Of a stretch of 64,000 nucleotides of DNA, positions 1-9,264 are shown piece after piece; within the stretch, counting starts at the first letter, position 1; each line of letters begins with the position of its first letter. The stretch spans positions 40,583 to 104,582 of the forward strand of contig NZ_JADPJG010000008.1 in assembly GCF_023073335.1 (NCBI RefSeq), read 5' to 3'. Under the pieces are notes generated by a model. It was given only the letters and a program-made list of their open reading frames with translations. It did not search any database and was not told where the DNA came from. The DNA comes from Bradyrhizobium sp. 21 (GTDB lineage Bacteria > Pseudomonadota > Alphaproteobacteria > Rhizobiales > Xanthobacteraceae). The translations under genes and the position numbers were made by a program.

Positions 1-681
1 AAGCCTGGCCGACGCGCGCAGCTTCTGGCGAAACGACATCGGGGGATCACGCGGCGGAACCTTCTTCGGGTTCAGCAGCGACCAGATGATGATGTAGCCG
101 GAATAAAGCACCATCACGAGCACCCCCGGCAGAAAACCGCCCAGGAAGACCTGAAGCACGGAGACATTCGCCGTGACCGCATAGACCACCATCGGGATCG
201 ACGGCGGGATCAGGAGTCCGAGCGTGCCGGAGCCCGCGAGCGAGCCGAGACTCAAGCCCTTGTCGTAGCCACGCTTGTCGAGCTCGGGTAGCGCGATCTT
301 GCCGATGGTCGCACAGGTCGCCGCCGACGAGCCCGACACCGCCGCGAAGATACCGCAGCCGATCACGTTGACATGAGTCAGGCGCCCGGGCAGCCACTGA
401 ACCCAGGGCGACAGGCCCCGGAACATTTCTTCCGACAATTTGGTACGGAAGAGGATCTCGCCCATCCAGATGAACAGGGGCAGTGCCGCCAGTGTCCACG
501 ACGAGCTGGCGCTCCATGTCGTGGTAGCGAGCACCGCGCCGAGCGGCAGGCTCGTCGTCAGCGCCATCGCCACGAATCCGACGAGGCCGAGCGAGACCGC
601 GATCCAGACGCCGCTTCCCAGCAGCAGGATCATGACGCCGAGCAGGACGAACGCCAGCTCGATCATGCCGAGATTGGCCAT
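1..681 (-). CDS. dctM: TRAP transporter large permease (DctM type), partial
   Basis: This is the large membrane subunit of a tripartite ATP-independent periplasmic transporter, which carries the sodium-coupled transport pathway for organic acids or similar solutes. 227 codons are present and the C-terminal half lies beyond position 1. The protein begins with a hydrophobic helix (MANLGMIELAFVLLGVMI) and contains the family pattern of small Gly/Ser/Ala-rich loops, for example AVSGSSAATCATIGKIALPE and GTLGLLIPPSIPMVVYAVT, which are typical of DctM. Its ATG follows the small permease stop by two bases, so the two are one transcript. The solute-binding subunit is not visible, so the substrate cannot be predicted. 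Confidence 0.9.
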   Translation of the reverse strand, partial: MANLGMIELAFVLLGVMILLLGSGVWIAVSLGLVGFVAMALTTSLPLGAVLATTTWSASSSWTLAALPLFIWMGEILFRTKLSEEMFRGLSPWVQWLPGRLTHVNVIGCGIFAAVSGSSAATCATIGKIALPELDKRGYDKGLSLGSLAGSGTLGLLIPPSIPMVVYAVTANVSVLQVFLGGFLPGVLVMVLYSGYIIIWSLLNPKKVPPRDPPMSFRQKLRASARL

Positions 682-683
682 CG

Positions 684-1277
684 TCAACCTCCGCCGCCCT
701 GCGAGATGCGCTCGATGAATTCGTCCGGGGTCTCGTCCGGCGAGCCCTTCTCGTAGCTCGGCCGGTTGCCGCAGACGACACTGACCATTTCATCAATGAG
801 CGCGATCGACAGGATCACAAGCCCGCCGGCAAACCCGAGCTGCGGAATCCAGAGCGGAAGGGCGACGACGCCCTGCGCCACGTCGTTGAAGCGCCAGGAA
901 TCATAGGTCATCTGCACGGCATGCCAGGTGAAATAGAGGATGAAAGAGGTGGCAATACCGAGCGCCATGACCTCAGCAACCTGCTTGGTGCGCCCGTGCA
1001 GACGCTCCAGCAGCATGCCGACGCGGATCATCTCCCCGCGCTTGAAGGTGTGAGCGAGTCCGAGAAAAGCCATCGCGGCCATGCACCAGGACGCGAAATC
1101 ATCGCCGGCGGGAATGTTGATCGCAAACTGGCGCCCGACCGACATGACCATCATGATTGCGAAGATCGCAACCATGAAGACGCCGGCAGCGTAGCCCGCA
1201 CCGAGATAAAGGAGATCCAGGGCGCGTCGCACCAGTCCTCGGTTCGTTACATCGTCCCCTGCCAACGCGATCCCCAA
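684..1277 (-). CDS. dctQ: TRAP transporter small permease (DctQ type)
   Basis: This 197-residue membrane protein has four predicted helices (about residues 28-48, 60-80, 98-120 and 140-162). The pattern fits the small permease of TRAP transporters, which scaffolds the large permease. Typical features are the GDDFASWCMAAMAFLGLA stretch and the FKRGEMIRV motif after helix 2. The gene lies directly upstream of dctM. The start is uncertain: the TTG at 1277 is the longest option and its GAGGA Shine-Dalgarno-like sequence is too close, so a GTG or TTG slightly downstream is also possible. The substrate is unknown. Confidence 0.85.
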   Translation of the reverse strand: MGIALAGDDVTNRGLVRRALDLLYLGAGYAAGVFMVAIFAIMMVMSVGRQFAINIPAGDDFASWCMAAMAFLGLAHTFKRGEMIRVGMLLERLHGRTKQVAEVMALGIATSFILYFTWHAVQMTYDSWRFNDVAQGVVALPLWIPQLGFAGGLVILSIALIDEMVSVVCGNRPSYEKGSPDETPDEFIERISQGGGG

Positions 1278-1445
1278 TCCTCACACGAGGCGATTCAAAC
1301 GGCCTTGGCGATTGCAGACCGCGTGCCAGTTCCTGCTTGAATATCGCCCCTGCCCCAGCGCCTGTCTTTCAGACGTTAGATCAACATGATGGGTCAGGCG
1401 CAAGCAAGGAGTATGCCGGCCCGTGCCGGAATTTCTACCGCAGGT

Positions 1446-2243
1446 TCAGCGCGTTTCCAGCCGCAGCCCGTCATACGCGGGCACCACTCCCGCCGGCAGC
1501 GACTGCCGGATGACCTCGTAATCGACGTCGGCGGTCATGTTGGTGATGACGGCGCGCTTCGGCTTGAAGCGGTCGATCCAGGACAACGCGTCGTTGATGC
1601 TGAAATGGCTGACATGGCTGGTGTAGCGCAGGCCGTCGACGATCCAGAGGTCGAGGTTTTCCAGTGCGCCAAAACTCTCGCGCGGGATGTCGTTGAGATC
1701 GGGCGTGTAGGCGGCGTCGCCGATGCGATAGCCCAGCGCGGGAATGTTGCCGTGCTGCACCAGGAAAGCGGTCATCGTCACCGCGCCGCCCTTCCCCTCG
1801 ATGGTCTGGCTTTCGCCGGCCTCGATCGATTGGCGCGTCAGGATCGGCGGATAGTCGCTGCCCTCCGGCGAGACGAAGCAATAGGAGAACCGCGACATGA
1901 TGTCGTTCGCAGTCGTTTGGTTGAGATAGGTCGGAATCCGCCGGCGCATATGCATCACGACCGAACGCAGATCGTCCATGCCGTGAGTCTGGTCGGCGTG
2001 CTCGTGGGTCAGGAACACCGCGTCGATGTGGTCGACATTGGTCGAAAGCAATTGCTCGCGCAGGTCCGGCGAGGTGTCGATCACGATGCGCGTGGTGCCC
2101 TCGCCCGATGTCTGCTCGACCAGCAGAGAGCAGCGGCGGCGGCGGTTCTTGGGATTATTGGGATCGCAGGCGCCCCAACCGAGCGCCGGGCGCGGCACAC
2201 CGGCGGAGGAGCCGCAGCCCAGGATCGTCAGCGTCAGAGTCAT
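1446..2243 (-). CDS. Metallo-beta-lactamase-fold hydrolase, PhnP/YycJ-like
   Basis: A 265-residue MBL-fold protein. It opens with the family-typical TILGCGSSAGVPRP and carries the metal-binding motif HEHADQTHGMDDLR near residues 75-90. HSFSIND-like and GLRYTSHVSHF segments toward the C-terminus match the phosphodiesterase branch that includes PhnP (phosphoribosyl 1,2-cyclic phosphate hydrolysis). The exact substrate here cannot be told. It is the last gene of the minus-strand run that includes metG and tatD, 13 bases after tatD. MBL genes following tatD are common in Rhizobiales, which suggests co-transcription rather than a shared pathway. Confidence 0.85.
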   Translation of the reverse strand: MTLTLTILGCGSSAGVPRPALGWGACDPNNPKNRRRRCSLLVEQTSGEGTTRIVIDTSPDLREQLLSTNVDHIDAVFLTHEHADQTHGMDDLRSVVMHMRRRIPTYLNQTTANDIMSRFSYCFVSPEGSDYPPILTRQSIEAGESQTIEGKGGAVTMTAFLVQHGNIPALGYRIGDAAYTPDLNDIPRESFGALENLDLWIVDGLRYTSHVSHFSINDALSWIDRFKPKRAVITNMTADVDYEVIRQSLPAGVVPAYDGLRLETR

Positions 2244-2256
2244 GCGGCCCCCAACC

Positions 2257-3033
2257 TCAAGCTTTCACCCTGGAAAACAGGCGAAAGAAGTTTTCGCTTG
2301 TCTGGCGCGAGATCTCATCAAACGACACACCGCGGGTTTCGGCGAGCACTTTTGCGACCTCGACCACATAGGCCGGCTCGTTGCGCTTGCCTCGGAACTT
2401 CCCCGGCGCAAGGTAGGGCGAGTCTGTTTCCACCAGAATACGATCGGACGGCAGTTCGGCCGCAAGCGCGCGCAAGGCGTCCGACTTCTTGAAGGTCAGG
2501 ATGCCCGTGAAGCCGATATAGAGCCCGAGCGACACGGCCTTCAACGCCAGCGCGCGTCCGCCGGTGTAACAATGCAACACGGCGCGAAACGATCCCTTCG
2601 CAGCCTCCTCCTCCAGGATACGGCCGCAATCCTCGTCCGCCTCGCGGGTGTGGATCACCAGCGGCAAGCCGGTGGCGCGCGCGGCAGCGATGTGGGCGCG
2701 AAACCCCCTCGCCTGCGCCTCCGGTGCGCCATTGTCGTAGAAATAATCGAGCCCGGCTTCGCCGAGCGCGACCACCTTGGGATGCTGCGTCAGCGCGATC
2801 AGCTCGTCCGGCGCAATGCCGTCCTCCTCGTCCGCGTTGTGCGGATGAGTGCCGACCGAGCAATAGACGTCGTCATAGCGCTCGGCGATGGCGAGAAGCT
2901 GATTCAGCTTGCGCACCCGCGTCGAGATCGTGACCATGCGGCCAATGCCGGCCGCCCGCGCCCGCGACACGATCCCGTCGAGATCTTCCGCAAAGTCGGG
3001 AAAATCCAGATGGCAGTGGCTATCGACCAGCAT
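2257..3033 (-). CDS. tatD: TatD family metal-dependent hydrolase
   Basis: A 258-residue TIM-barrel hydrolase of the TatD/YcfH family, whose members act as metal-dependent deoxyribonucleases (3'-5' exonuclease for E. coli TatD). The metal ligands can be read in order: DSHCHLDFPDF at the N-terminus, the LGEAGLDYFY Glu, VIHTREAD, LHCYTGG and ETDSPYLAPGKFRGK. Length is normal for the family. The ATG at 3033 lies 12 bases after the metG stop, so the gene is almost certainly co-transcribed with metG, the usual arrangement in many bacteria. Confidence 0.93.
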   Translation of the reverse strand: MLVDSHCHLDFPDFAEDLDGIVSRARAAGIGRMVTISTRVRKLNQLLAIAERYDDVYCSVGTHPHNADEEDGIAPDELIALTQHPKVVALGEAGLDYFYDNGAPEAQARGFRAHIAAARATGLPLVIHTREADEDCGRILEEEAAKGSFRAVLHCYTGGRALALKAVSLGLYIGFTGILTFKKSDALRALAAELPSDRILVETDSPYLAPGKFRGKRNEPAYVVEVAKVLAETRGVSFDEISRQTSENFFRLFSRVKA

Positions 3034-3045
3034 CGTGCCAGCGCC

Positions 3046-5052
3046 TCACGCCGCCGGTTCGGTGTAGCGCGGGAACGCCGGCGTCGGTGCTGGCAGGGTC
3101 GCCCCCGGCGCGATACGCCTGGCGCCGCCGAGCATCGCAAAATTGCGCTCGCCTTCGGGGATGCCGAGGCTGTCGAGCAGCAAGCCCGAGGCGGTCGGCA
3201 TCGCCGGCTGGGCCAGGATCGCGATCTGGCGCACGACTTCGGCGGTGACATAGAGCACCGTCTTCTGTCGCGCCGGATCGGTCTTGGCGAGCGCCCACGG
3301 CGCCTCGCCCGCGAAATAGCGGTTGGCCTCCGCGACCACCGCCCATACGGCGTTGAGCCAGTGATGGATCTGCTGGCCCGCCATGGCGTCGCGTGACGCG
3401 GCGATCATGCCGTCGGACATCGTCAAAATCGCCTTGTCGTTGTCGCTGAATTCGCCGGGCTCCGGCAGCACGCCACTGAGCTGCTTGGCAATCATCGACA
3501 GCGAGCGCTGCGCGAGATTGCCGAGGTCGTTGGCGAGATCGGCATTGATGCGCGCCACGATGGCCTCGTGATTGTAGTTGCCGTCCTGTCCGAACGGCAC
3601 CTCGCGCAGGAAGAAATAGCGCATCTGGTCGACGCCGTATTGGTCGGCGAGGTTGAAGGGGTCGACCACGTTGCCGACCGACTTCGACATCTTCTCGCCC
3701 CTGCTGAACAGGAAGCCGTGGGCGTAGACCCGCTTCGGCAGCGGAATCCCGGCCGATAGCAGGAAAGCCGGCCAGTACACTGCATGAAAGCGGATAATGT
3801 CCTTGCCGATGACGTGAACATCAGCAGGCCAATAGCCCCAGTTCTTGTCGCTCTCGTCGGGAAAGCCGACGCCGGTGATGTAATTGGTGAGCGCATCGAC
3901 CCAGACATACATCACGTGCTCTTCGTCACCGGGGACCTTGACACCCCAATCGAACGTCGTGCGCGAGATCGAGAGATCGCGCAGGCCGCCTCGTACAAAG
4001 CTCACGACCTCGTTCTTGCGCGAGTCGGGACCGATGAAATTGGGCTGCGTCTCGTACAGCTTGAGCAGCCTGTCCTGATAGGCCGACAGGCGGAAAAAGT
4101 AGCTCTTCTCCTCGACCCATTCGACCGGTGTGCCCTGCGGCCCGAGCCGCACGCCGTCGTCGTTCAGGCGCGTCTCGTCCTCGGCGTAATAGGCTTCGTC
4201 ACGCACCGAGTACCAACCGGCATAGATGTCCGCGTAGATGTCGCCGTTTGCTTCCATGCGCCGCCAGATCTCCTGGCTGGAGCGATGATGCTGCTCCTCG
4301 GTGGTGCGGATGAAACGGTCAAACGACACGTTCAACCTCTCGTCCATCTCCTTGAAACGAGCGGCATTGCGGGTGGCGAGTTCCGCGGCGGACATGTTTT
4401 CACTGGCCGCTGTCTGGACCATCTTCTGGCCGTGCTCGTCGGTGCCGGTCAGGAAGAACACGTCCTTGCCGTCGAGCCGCGCAAAGCGCGCCAGCACGTC
4501 GGTCGCAATCGCTTCATAGGCGTGGCCGATATGCGGACTGCCATTGGGATAGGCGATCGCGGTCGTGATATAGAAGGCGTTGTCGCGCGCGAGGCCTGCG
4601 ACGGTCGCGGTAGCCTGCGGTGCTGCGACGGGCTTCGGCGCGCGCGGCGTCTTCGGCTTCAACACCTTTGGCTTCAACACCTTGGGCTTCACGGTCTTGG
4701 GCGGAGCGGCGACGGGAGCCGGAGCTGCAATCACGGCAGGTGCGGTCACCCTCGGCTTCTTGGCCGTTTTCTTCGCCGGAGCCTTGGCTGGCTTCTTGGC
4801 GGTGCTCTTCCCTACCTTCTTGGCGGCGACTTGCTTATTCGCAGCCTTCTTGCCCGCCTTATTTGATGTCTTCGACGCGCTCTTCTTCACGCCCTTCTTC
4901 ACGCCTTTCTTGGCGGCAGTCTTCTTGACTTTCTTGGCACCTTTGCGCGCACTCGCCTTCTGAGCCTTCTTCGCGGCCTTCCTGACGGCTTTCTTCGCAG
5001 CCTTCTTCTTGCTGCTCTTGGCCTTGGCGATTTTCTTAGCTCGTGTTGCCAC
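3046..5052 (-). CDS. metG: Methionyl-tRNA synthetase with lysine-rich N-terminal extension
   Basis: Class I aminoacyl-tRNA synthetase charging tRNA-Met. The catalytic core begins near residue 158 ([20 protein letters not shown]), with the HIGH motif at 174-177 and the KMSKS loop in [11 protein letters not shown], then a helical anticodon-binding domain. There is no C-terminal EMAP-like domain. The first roughly 157 residues are foreign to the family. Residues 1-100 contain 39 lysines, mostly alternating with Ala, like histone H1 tails, followed by a Pro/Ala/Val linker with VLKPK repeats. The start is GTG with AGGA upstream. No Met codon occurs between residue 1 and the core, so a core-only start would have to use GTG or TTG. 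The extension's function is unknown. Confidence 0.93.
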   Translation of the reverse strand: MATRAKKIAKAKSSKKKAAKKAVRKAAKKAQKASARKGAKKVKKTAAKKGVKKGVKKSASKTSNKAGKKAANKQVAAKKVGKSTAKKPAKAPAKKTAKKPRVTAPAVIAAPAPVAAPPKTVKPKVLKPKVLKPKTPRAPKPVAAPQATATVAGLARDNAFYITTAIAYPNGSPHIGHAYEAIATDVLARFARLDGKDVFFLTGTDEHGQKMVQTAASENMSAAELATRNAARFKEMDERLNVSFDRFIRTTEEQHHRSSQEIWRRMEANGDIYADIYAGWYSVRDEAYYAEDETRLNDDGVRLGPQGTPVEWVEEKSYFFRLSAYQDRLLKLYETQPNFIGPDSRKNEVVSFVRGGLRDLSISRTTFDWGVKVPGDEEHVMYVWVDALTNYITGVGFPDESDKNWGYWPADVHVIGKDIIRFHAVYWPAFLLSAGIPLPKRVYAHGFLFSRGEKMSKSVGNVVDPFNLADQYGVDQMRYFFLREVPFGQDGNYNHEAIVARINADLANDLGNLAQRSLSMIAKQLSGVLPEPGEFSDNDKAILTMSDGMIAASRDAMAGQQIHHWLNAVWAVVAEANRYFAGEAPWALAKTDPARQKTVLYVTAEVVRQIAILAQPAMPTASGLLLDSLGIPEGERNFAMLGGARRIAPGATLPAPTPAFPRYTEPAA

Positions 5053-5113
5053 GATGAATTCCTTTACCGGCTTCTCGAATTTGGAAACGAACCTGGGTTA
5101 GGTTATTGTTTAG

Positions 5114-5160
5114 AGCATGATCCTCTGGGGAAACCGCTGCGCACTTTTCCGGATCATGCT
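5114..5160. repeat. Short intergenic palindromic repeat
   Basis: A 47-bp element between metG and holB with perfect 10-bp inverted arms AGCATGATCC and GGATCATGCT around a 27-base centre that contains an AAACCGCTGCGCACTTTTCC core. From memory this is a dispersed element found in many intergenic gaps of Bradyrhizobium and relatives; a genome-wide count was not possible here. It can form a hairpin on either strand and may act as a weak terminator or mRNA end between holB and metG. Confidence 0.6.
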
Positions 5161-6207
5161 TTAGCGCGTTGCGTCCGCCAGCCAGCCGAACACCGAGAAA
5201 ACCAAGGGCTTTCGCTCCAGATTATAGGTTTCGGTGTCGCGCGCGGCGCGGACGATCTTTTCCCATACCTCAGCTAGGCGCGCAAGGCGCGGCAGGTTCT
5301 GGTTGGCATTGGCCTCGTCGGCGTGCAGGCGTTCCGCGATCCAGCGATCGATGCCGTCGATGAAGGCGGCAAGCGCGACGCGGTCGCTGATGGGAAGCGA
5401 ATCGCCGAGCGTGTGCAATTCGCGCGGATCGACCTGCGGCAGTCGCGCCAGCAGCGCCGCCGTGCGTTGCTGGAGCTTCAGGGCATCACCGCCGAGCAGA
5501 GTCAGCGCCCGCGCGACGCTGCCCTCGGAGGCCTCCGCCGCCTCGCGCAACGCCGGATCGTTCGGGTCGAGATTGGCGGTGGCGGCGGCTGCACCAATCA
5601 CATCGTCAGTTGCGAGCGCACGCAGACGCAGCTTGCGGCAGCGCGACTGGATCGTGGCGAGGACGCGGGCCGGCGCGTGGCTCACCAGCAGGAACAGCGA
5701 TTGCTGCGGTGGTTCCTCGAGAATCTTCAGCAGCGCGTTGGCGGCATTCGGATTGAGCTCGTCGACGGTATCGACGATGCAGATTCGCCAACCTTCGGCC
5801 GCTGCGGTCGAGCCGAAGAAGCCGATCGTCTCGCGCGTCTCGTCCACGGTGATCACGGTGCGCATCACGCCGCGGTCGTTGGCAGTGCGCTCCAGCGTCA
5901 GCAGGCCGCCATGCGAGCTCGCCGCAACTTGCCGCGCCACCGCGTTATCAGGATCGATGGCCAGATCTTCGGCGCGCTGCACGGCCGCGGCCCGCGGCTG
6001 GCCGTGAGCGAGCACGAAGCGCGCCATCCGATACGCCAGCGTCGCCTTGCCGATGCCTTGCGGCCCGCCGATCAGCCAGGCATGCGGGATGCGCCCGCTG
6101 CGATACGCGGCAAGCAGCGCGGTCTCGGCCTCGCGATGGCCGAACAGACGGCTCGTCTCGCGCGGATGAGGAATGGCGGTTTCGCGCTCGGTCTGGCGCG
6201 GGCTCAT
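5161..6207 (-). CDS. holB: DNA polymerase III subunit delta'
   Basis: A 348-residue clamp-loader subunit. The N-terminal AAA+ module has a Walker A motif, GGPQGIGKATLA, near residue 45, and EEPPQQSLFLLVSHAPARVL followed by SRCRKLRLRAL (sensor/SRC motif) in the middle, which is typical of delta'. It loads the beta clamp with the other gamma-complex subunits. The ATG at 6207 overlaps the tmk stop in an ATGA. Longer readings upstream run through tmk in another frame and are not credible. tmk-holB coupling is a very common arrangement in bacteria. Confidence 0.93.
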   Translation of the reverse strand: MSPRQTERETAIPHPRETSRLFGHREAETALLAAYRSGRIPHAWLIGGPQGIGKATLAYRMARFVLAHGQPRAAAVQRAEDLAIDPDNAVARQVAASSHGGLLTLERTANDRGVMRTVITVDETRETIGFFGSTAAAEGWRICIVDTVDELNPNAANALLKILEEPPQQSLFLLVSHAPARVLATIQSRCRKLRLRALATDDVIGAAAATANLDPNDPALREAAEASEGSVARALTLLGGDALKLQQRTAALLARLPQVDPRELHTLGDSLPISDRVALAAFIDGIDRWIAERLHADEANANQNLPRLARLAEVWEKIVRAARDTETYNLERKPLVFSVFGWLADATR

Positions 6208-6890
6208 ACGGACACCACTGAGGCCGGCGTCGGAAGGAGACGATCGCGCAGCGCGGCCCAGATGCGTCCGGCAACCGTATCGGGATCGGAATTGGCGTCG
6301 ATCAGCACGCAGCGCGCCGGATCGTCCGCCGCGATCTTGCGATAGGCCTCGCGCAGGCCCTGGTGGAAACCGAGCTGCTCGGCCTCGAACCTGTCTGGCG
6401 TGCCGCTGCCGCGGCGTGCGGCCGCGCGCTGCAGGCCGATCTCGACCGGCAGGTCGAGGATGATGGTGAGGTCCGGCTTGAGATCGCCGATCGTAACCCG
6501 CTGCATCGCGTTGATCAGCGCCGCCGGCACGCGGCCGAGGCTGCCCTGATAGGCCCGCGTCGAGTCGGCGAAGCGATCGCACAACACCCAGGTGCCCTGG
6601 TTGAGCGCGGGCTGGATCACGGTGCGGACATGGTCGTCGCGGGCGGCCGCAAACAGCAGCGTCTCGGCCTCGGGCCCGAGCAGCTTGCCCATCCCCGACA
6701 GCACCAGATGGCGCATGATCTCGGCGCCCGGCGACCCACCCGGCTCGCGCGTGACGAGGATGCGCATCCTTGCCGCCTTGAGACGGTCGGCGAGCTTCTT
6801 GATCTGGGTCGACTTGCCCGTCCCCTCGCCGCCTTCAAAGGTGACGAAGCGTCCGCGTCCGGACGGCCACTTTACCGCGCTTTCACTCAT
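6204..6890 (-). CDS. tmk: Thymidylate kinase
   Basis: A 228-residue kinase that phosphorylates dTMP to dTDP for DNA synthesis. The P-loop FEGGEGTGKSTQIKKL lies near residue 20. The DRF/DRY-type motif appears as CDRFADSTRAYQG, and TREPGGSPGAE carries the conserved Arg-Glu-Pro. Its stop overlaps the holB start by four bases, and the upstream D-Ala-D-Ala carboxypeptidase ends three bases before its start. The three genes are therefore tightly coupled. Confidence 0.95.
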   Translation of the reverse strand: MSESAVKWPSGRGRFVTFEGGEGTGKSTQIKKLADRLKAARMRILVTREPGGSPGAEIMRHLVLSGMGKLLGPEAETLLFAAARDDHVRTVIQPALNQGTWVLCDRFADSTRAYQGSLGRVPAALINAMQRVTIGDLKPDLTIILDLPVEIGLQRAAARRGSGTPDRFEAEQLGFHQGLREAYRKIAADDPARCVLIDANSDPDTVAGRIWAALRDRLLPTPASVVSV

Positions 6891-6892
6891 GA

Positions 6893-8155
6893 TCAGAGCT
6901 TCTCGGCGCCCGCGCGGAACATGCCGATCACGAGCTCGCTGGCGCCGTCGATCGCGCGCCGCATGGTCGAGCCGGTGCCGATCGCGTCGGCGGCATAGAC
7001 CGGGGTCTCCACCGCGATGTTGCCGCTGCGCCAGACCCTGATCACGCCGACCTTCTGGCCGGCATCGACCGGCGCGCGCACCGGACCGTTATAGACGACG
7101 CGCGCGATCAACTTGTCGCTGCCGTTCTTGTGCACCATCACTTTCACGGGCGTCTTGGCGACCAGCTTCAACGAGCGGCTCTCGCCGCCGAACACCTTGG
7201 CGTAGCCAACCGGCTGGTCGGCCGCGATCAGCGTGCGGGTCTCGAAATTGCGGAAACCCCATTCCAGCATCTTCTTGGCTTCCGTGGCGCGATCCTCCGG
7301 GTCTTCCAGCCCATTGACCACGACGATCAGCCGCGTGCCATTCTGCACGGCAGAACCGACCATGCCGTAGCCGCCTTCCTTGGTGTAGCCGGTCTTCAAC
7401 CCATCAGCGCCTTCCATCGAATTGAGCAGCGGATTGCGGTTGGGCTGGCGGATCTTGTTCCAGGTGAACTCCTTCTCGCCGAACAGTTTGTAGAATTCGG
7501 GAAAGTCGAGAATGATGTGCCGGGCGAGGATGCCGAGCTCGCGCACCGTCATCTTGTTGCCGGGGTCGGGCAGGCCGTTGGAATTGCCGAAGGTCGATTT
7601 CGTCATGCCGAGCTCGCGGGCGCGCTTGGTCATGAAATCGGCGGCAAAGATCCGTTCATTGCCGGCGATGCCTTCGGACAGCGCGATGCAGGCGTCGTTG
7701 CCGCTCTGGATGATCGCGCCGTGCAGGAGATCGTCGACCGAGACCTTGCTGTTGATGGCGGCGAACATCGTCGAGCCGCCGGAGGGCGCACCACCCTTGC
7801 GCCAGGCATTCTCGCTGATCCGGTACTCGTCGGACGGCTTGACGTCGCCCTTCTTGATGGCGTTGAAGACGACCTCCGCCGTCATCAGCTTCATCATGCT
7901 GGAGGGCGCGCGCAGCTCGTCGGCGTTCTTCTCGAACAGCACGCTGCCGCTGGAGGCCTCGATCAGGATCGCGGTCGGGGCATCGCCGTCGAAGCCGGCA
8001 TCTTCCGCCTTCTTGGCGCCTTGGACGCTCTGGTTGGCGGCGTAGAGCGCCCCGCCCCAGCCAACGCCGGCGATCAGAACCGCAGCGATCAGCCCGCGCG
8101 CCAGCGCTCCGGCGGTGAACCGGGTGCGATCAAACGAAGAAAGACGAAATGCCAT
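6893..8155 (-). CDS. dacA: D-alanyl-D-alanine carboxypeptidase (PBP5/6 family, S11)
   Basis: A secreted or membrane-anchored peptidase that removes the terminal D-Ala from peptidoglycan stem peptides. All three penicillin-binding motifs are visible: SMMK (SxxK nucleophile region in PSSMMKLMTAE), SGN (QSGNDACIAL) and KTG (LKTGYTKEGGYG). The 420-residue form chosen here starts at MAFRLSS and has a hydrophobic signal (GLIAAVLIAGVGWGGALYAA). An in-frame extension to 8236 exists but adds a segment with no signal-like character. It is the first gene of the dacA-tmk-holB set. A C-terminal domain about 95 residues long follows the catalytic part. Confidence 0.92.
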   Translation of the reverse strand: MAFRLSSFDRTRFTAGALARGLIAAVLIAGVGWGGALYAANQSVQGAKKAEDAGFDGDAPTAILIEASSGSVLFEKNADELRAPSSMMKLMTAEVVFNAIKKGDVKPSDEYRISENAWRKGGAPSGGSTMFAAINSKVSVDDLLHGAIIQSGNDACIALSEGIAGNERIFAADFMTKRARELGMTKSTFGNSNGLPDPGNKMTVRELGILARHIILDFPEFYKLFGEKEFTWNKIRQPNRNPLLNSMEGADGLKTGYTKEGGYGMVGSAVQNGTRLIVVVNGLEDPEDRATEAKKMLEWGFRNFETRTLIAADQPVGYAKVFGGESRSLKLVAKTPVKVMVHKNGSDKLIARVVYNGPVRAPVDAGQKVGVIRVWRSGNIAVETPVYAADAIGTGSTMRRAIDGASELVIGMFRAGAEKL

Positions 8156-8307
8156 GGCCAAGCCCTGAGAGCGGCGTTCTAACAGTTGGAACCGGTGCGA
8201 ACAACACGGGGCTGGCCGCTTGTCCCGAGATTGCACGATTCTCCTCGCGCCCCTATCGTGGCACCTGACATTTCCCGACCAAACCCCTGAAACAAGGCGG
8301 AAAAGCG

Positions 8308-9264
8308 ATGTCCTCCACCCGCATGATCAAGGCCAACGGGATCGACCTGTTCATCCGCGAAGCCGGTCAGGGTCCGCTGGTGGTGCTGTGCCATGGCTGG
8401 CCGGAACTGTCCTACTCTTGGCGCCACCAGATCCCGGCGCTGGCCGAGGCCGGGTTTCGCGTCGTCGCCCCCGACATGCGCGGCTATGGCCAAAGTTCGG
8501 CGCCGCTGGACGTGACGTCCTATTCGATCTTCGACACGGTCGGCGATGTCGTCGGCCTCGTGCAGGCACTCGGCGAAAGCAAGGCCATGGTGGTCGGCCA
8601 CGACTGGGGCGCGCCGGTCGCCTGGCATGCGGCGCTGTTCCGGCCCGACATCTTCACGGCGGTCGCCGGCTTGAGCGTGCCGCCGCCGTTCCGCGGCCGC
8701 GGCAAGCCGCTCGACCTTCTGCGCCAGGGCGGCATCACCAATTTCTATTGGCAGTATTTCCAGACCCCTGGCGTCGCCGAAGCCGAGCTCGAGCATGACG
8801 TCGCCCGCACCATGCGCATCGTGCTCGGCGGGCGCGGCCTTGCCGATCCGTCCGCGGCCATGTTCGTGCAGGAGGGCAAGGGCTTTCTCGGCCACGCGAG
8901 TGCCGAGGAGCCGCTGCCGGACTGGCTCAGCGAGGCGGACCTGGCGTACTTCACCGAAGCCTTCCGCCCGTCCGGCTTTCGCGGCGGGCTGAACTGGTAT
9001 CGCAATCTCGACCGCAATTGGGAGCTGACGGCGCCGTGGCAGGATGCGCAAATCCACCAGCCCTCGCTGTTCATTGCCGGTTCGAAGGACGCCGTCATCA
9101 CTGGACTGATCGGAGCCAAGCGCGTCAACGAGCTCGAGCGTGTGCTGCCCAATCTGACGCGAAAACTGATCATCGAAGGCGCCGGCCATTGGGTGCAGCA
9201 GGAGCGGCCCGACGAGGTCAACGACGCGCTGGTCAGGTTCTTGCGCGAGCATGCGCAAGGCTAG
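8308..9264 (+). CDS. Alpha/beta hydrolase, epoxide hydrolase-like
   Basis: A 318-residue alpha/beta hydrolase. The HGWPE motif at residues 29-33 forms the HGxP oxyanion hole typical of soluble epoxide hydrolases. The nucleophile is Asp99 in VVGHDWGAPVAW, and the last triad residue is probably H294 in EGAGHWVQQERP. Asp as nucleophile favours epoxide hydrolase (or haloalkane dehalogenase) over esterase, and cap-region Tyr residues such as NWYRNLD support ring-opening chemistry. It is read alone on the plus strand, divergent from the dacA gene. Its stop TAG shares the CTAG with the stop of the convergent GNAT gene. The natural substrate is unknown. Confidence 0.88.
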   Translation: MSSTRMIKANGIDLFIREAGQGPLVVLCHGWPELSYSWRHQIPALAEAGFRVVAPDMRGYGQSSAPLDVTSYSIFDTVGDVVGLVQALGESKAMVVGHDWGAPVAWHAALFRPDIFTAVAGLSVPPPFRGRGKPLDLLRQGGITNFYWQYFQTPGVAEAELEHDVARTMRIVLGGRGLADPSAAMFVQEGKGFLGHASAEEPLPDWLSEADLAYFTEAFRPSGFRGGLNWYRNLDRNWELTAPWQDAQIHQPSLFIAGSKDAVITGLIGAKRVNELERVLPNLTRKLIIEGAGHWVQQERPDEVNDALVRFLREHAQG

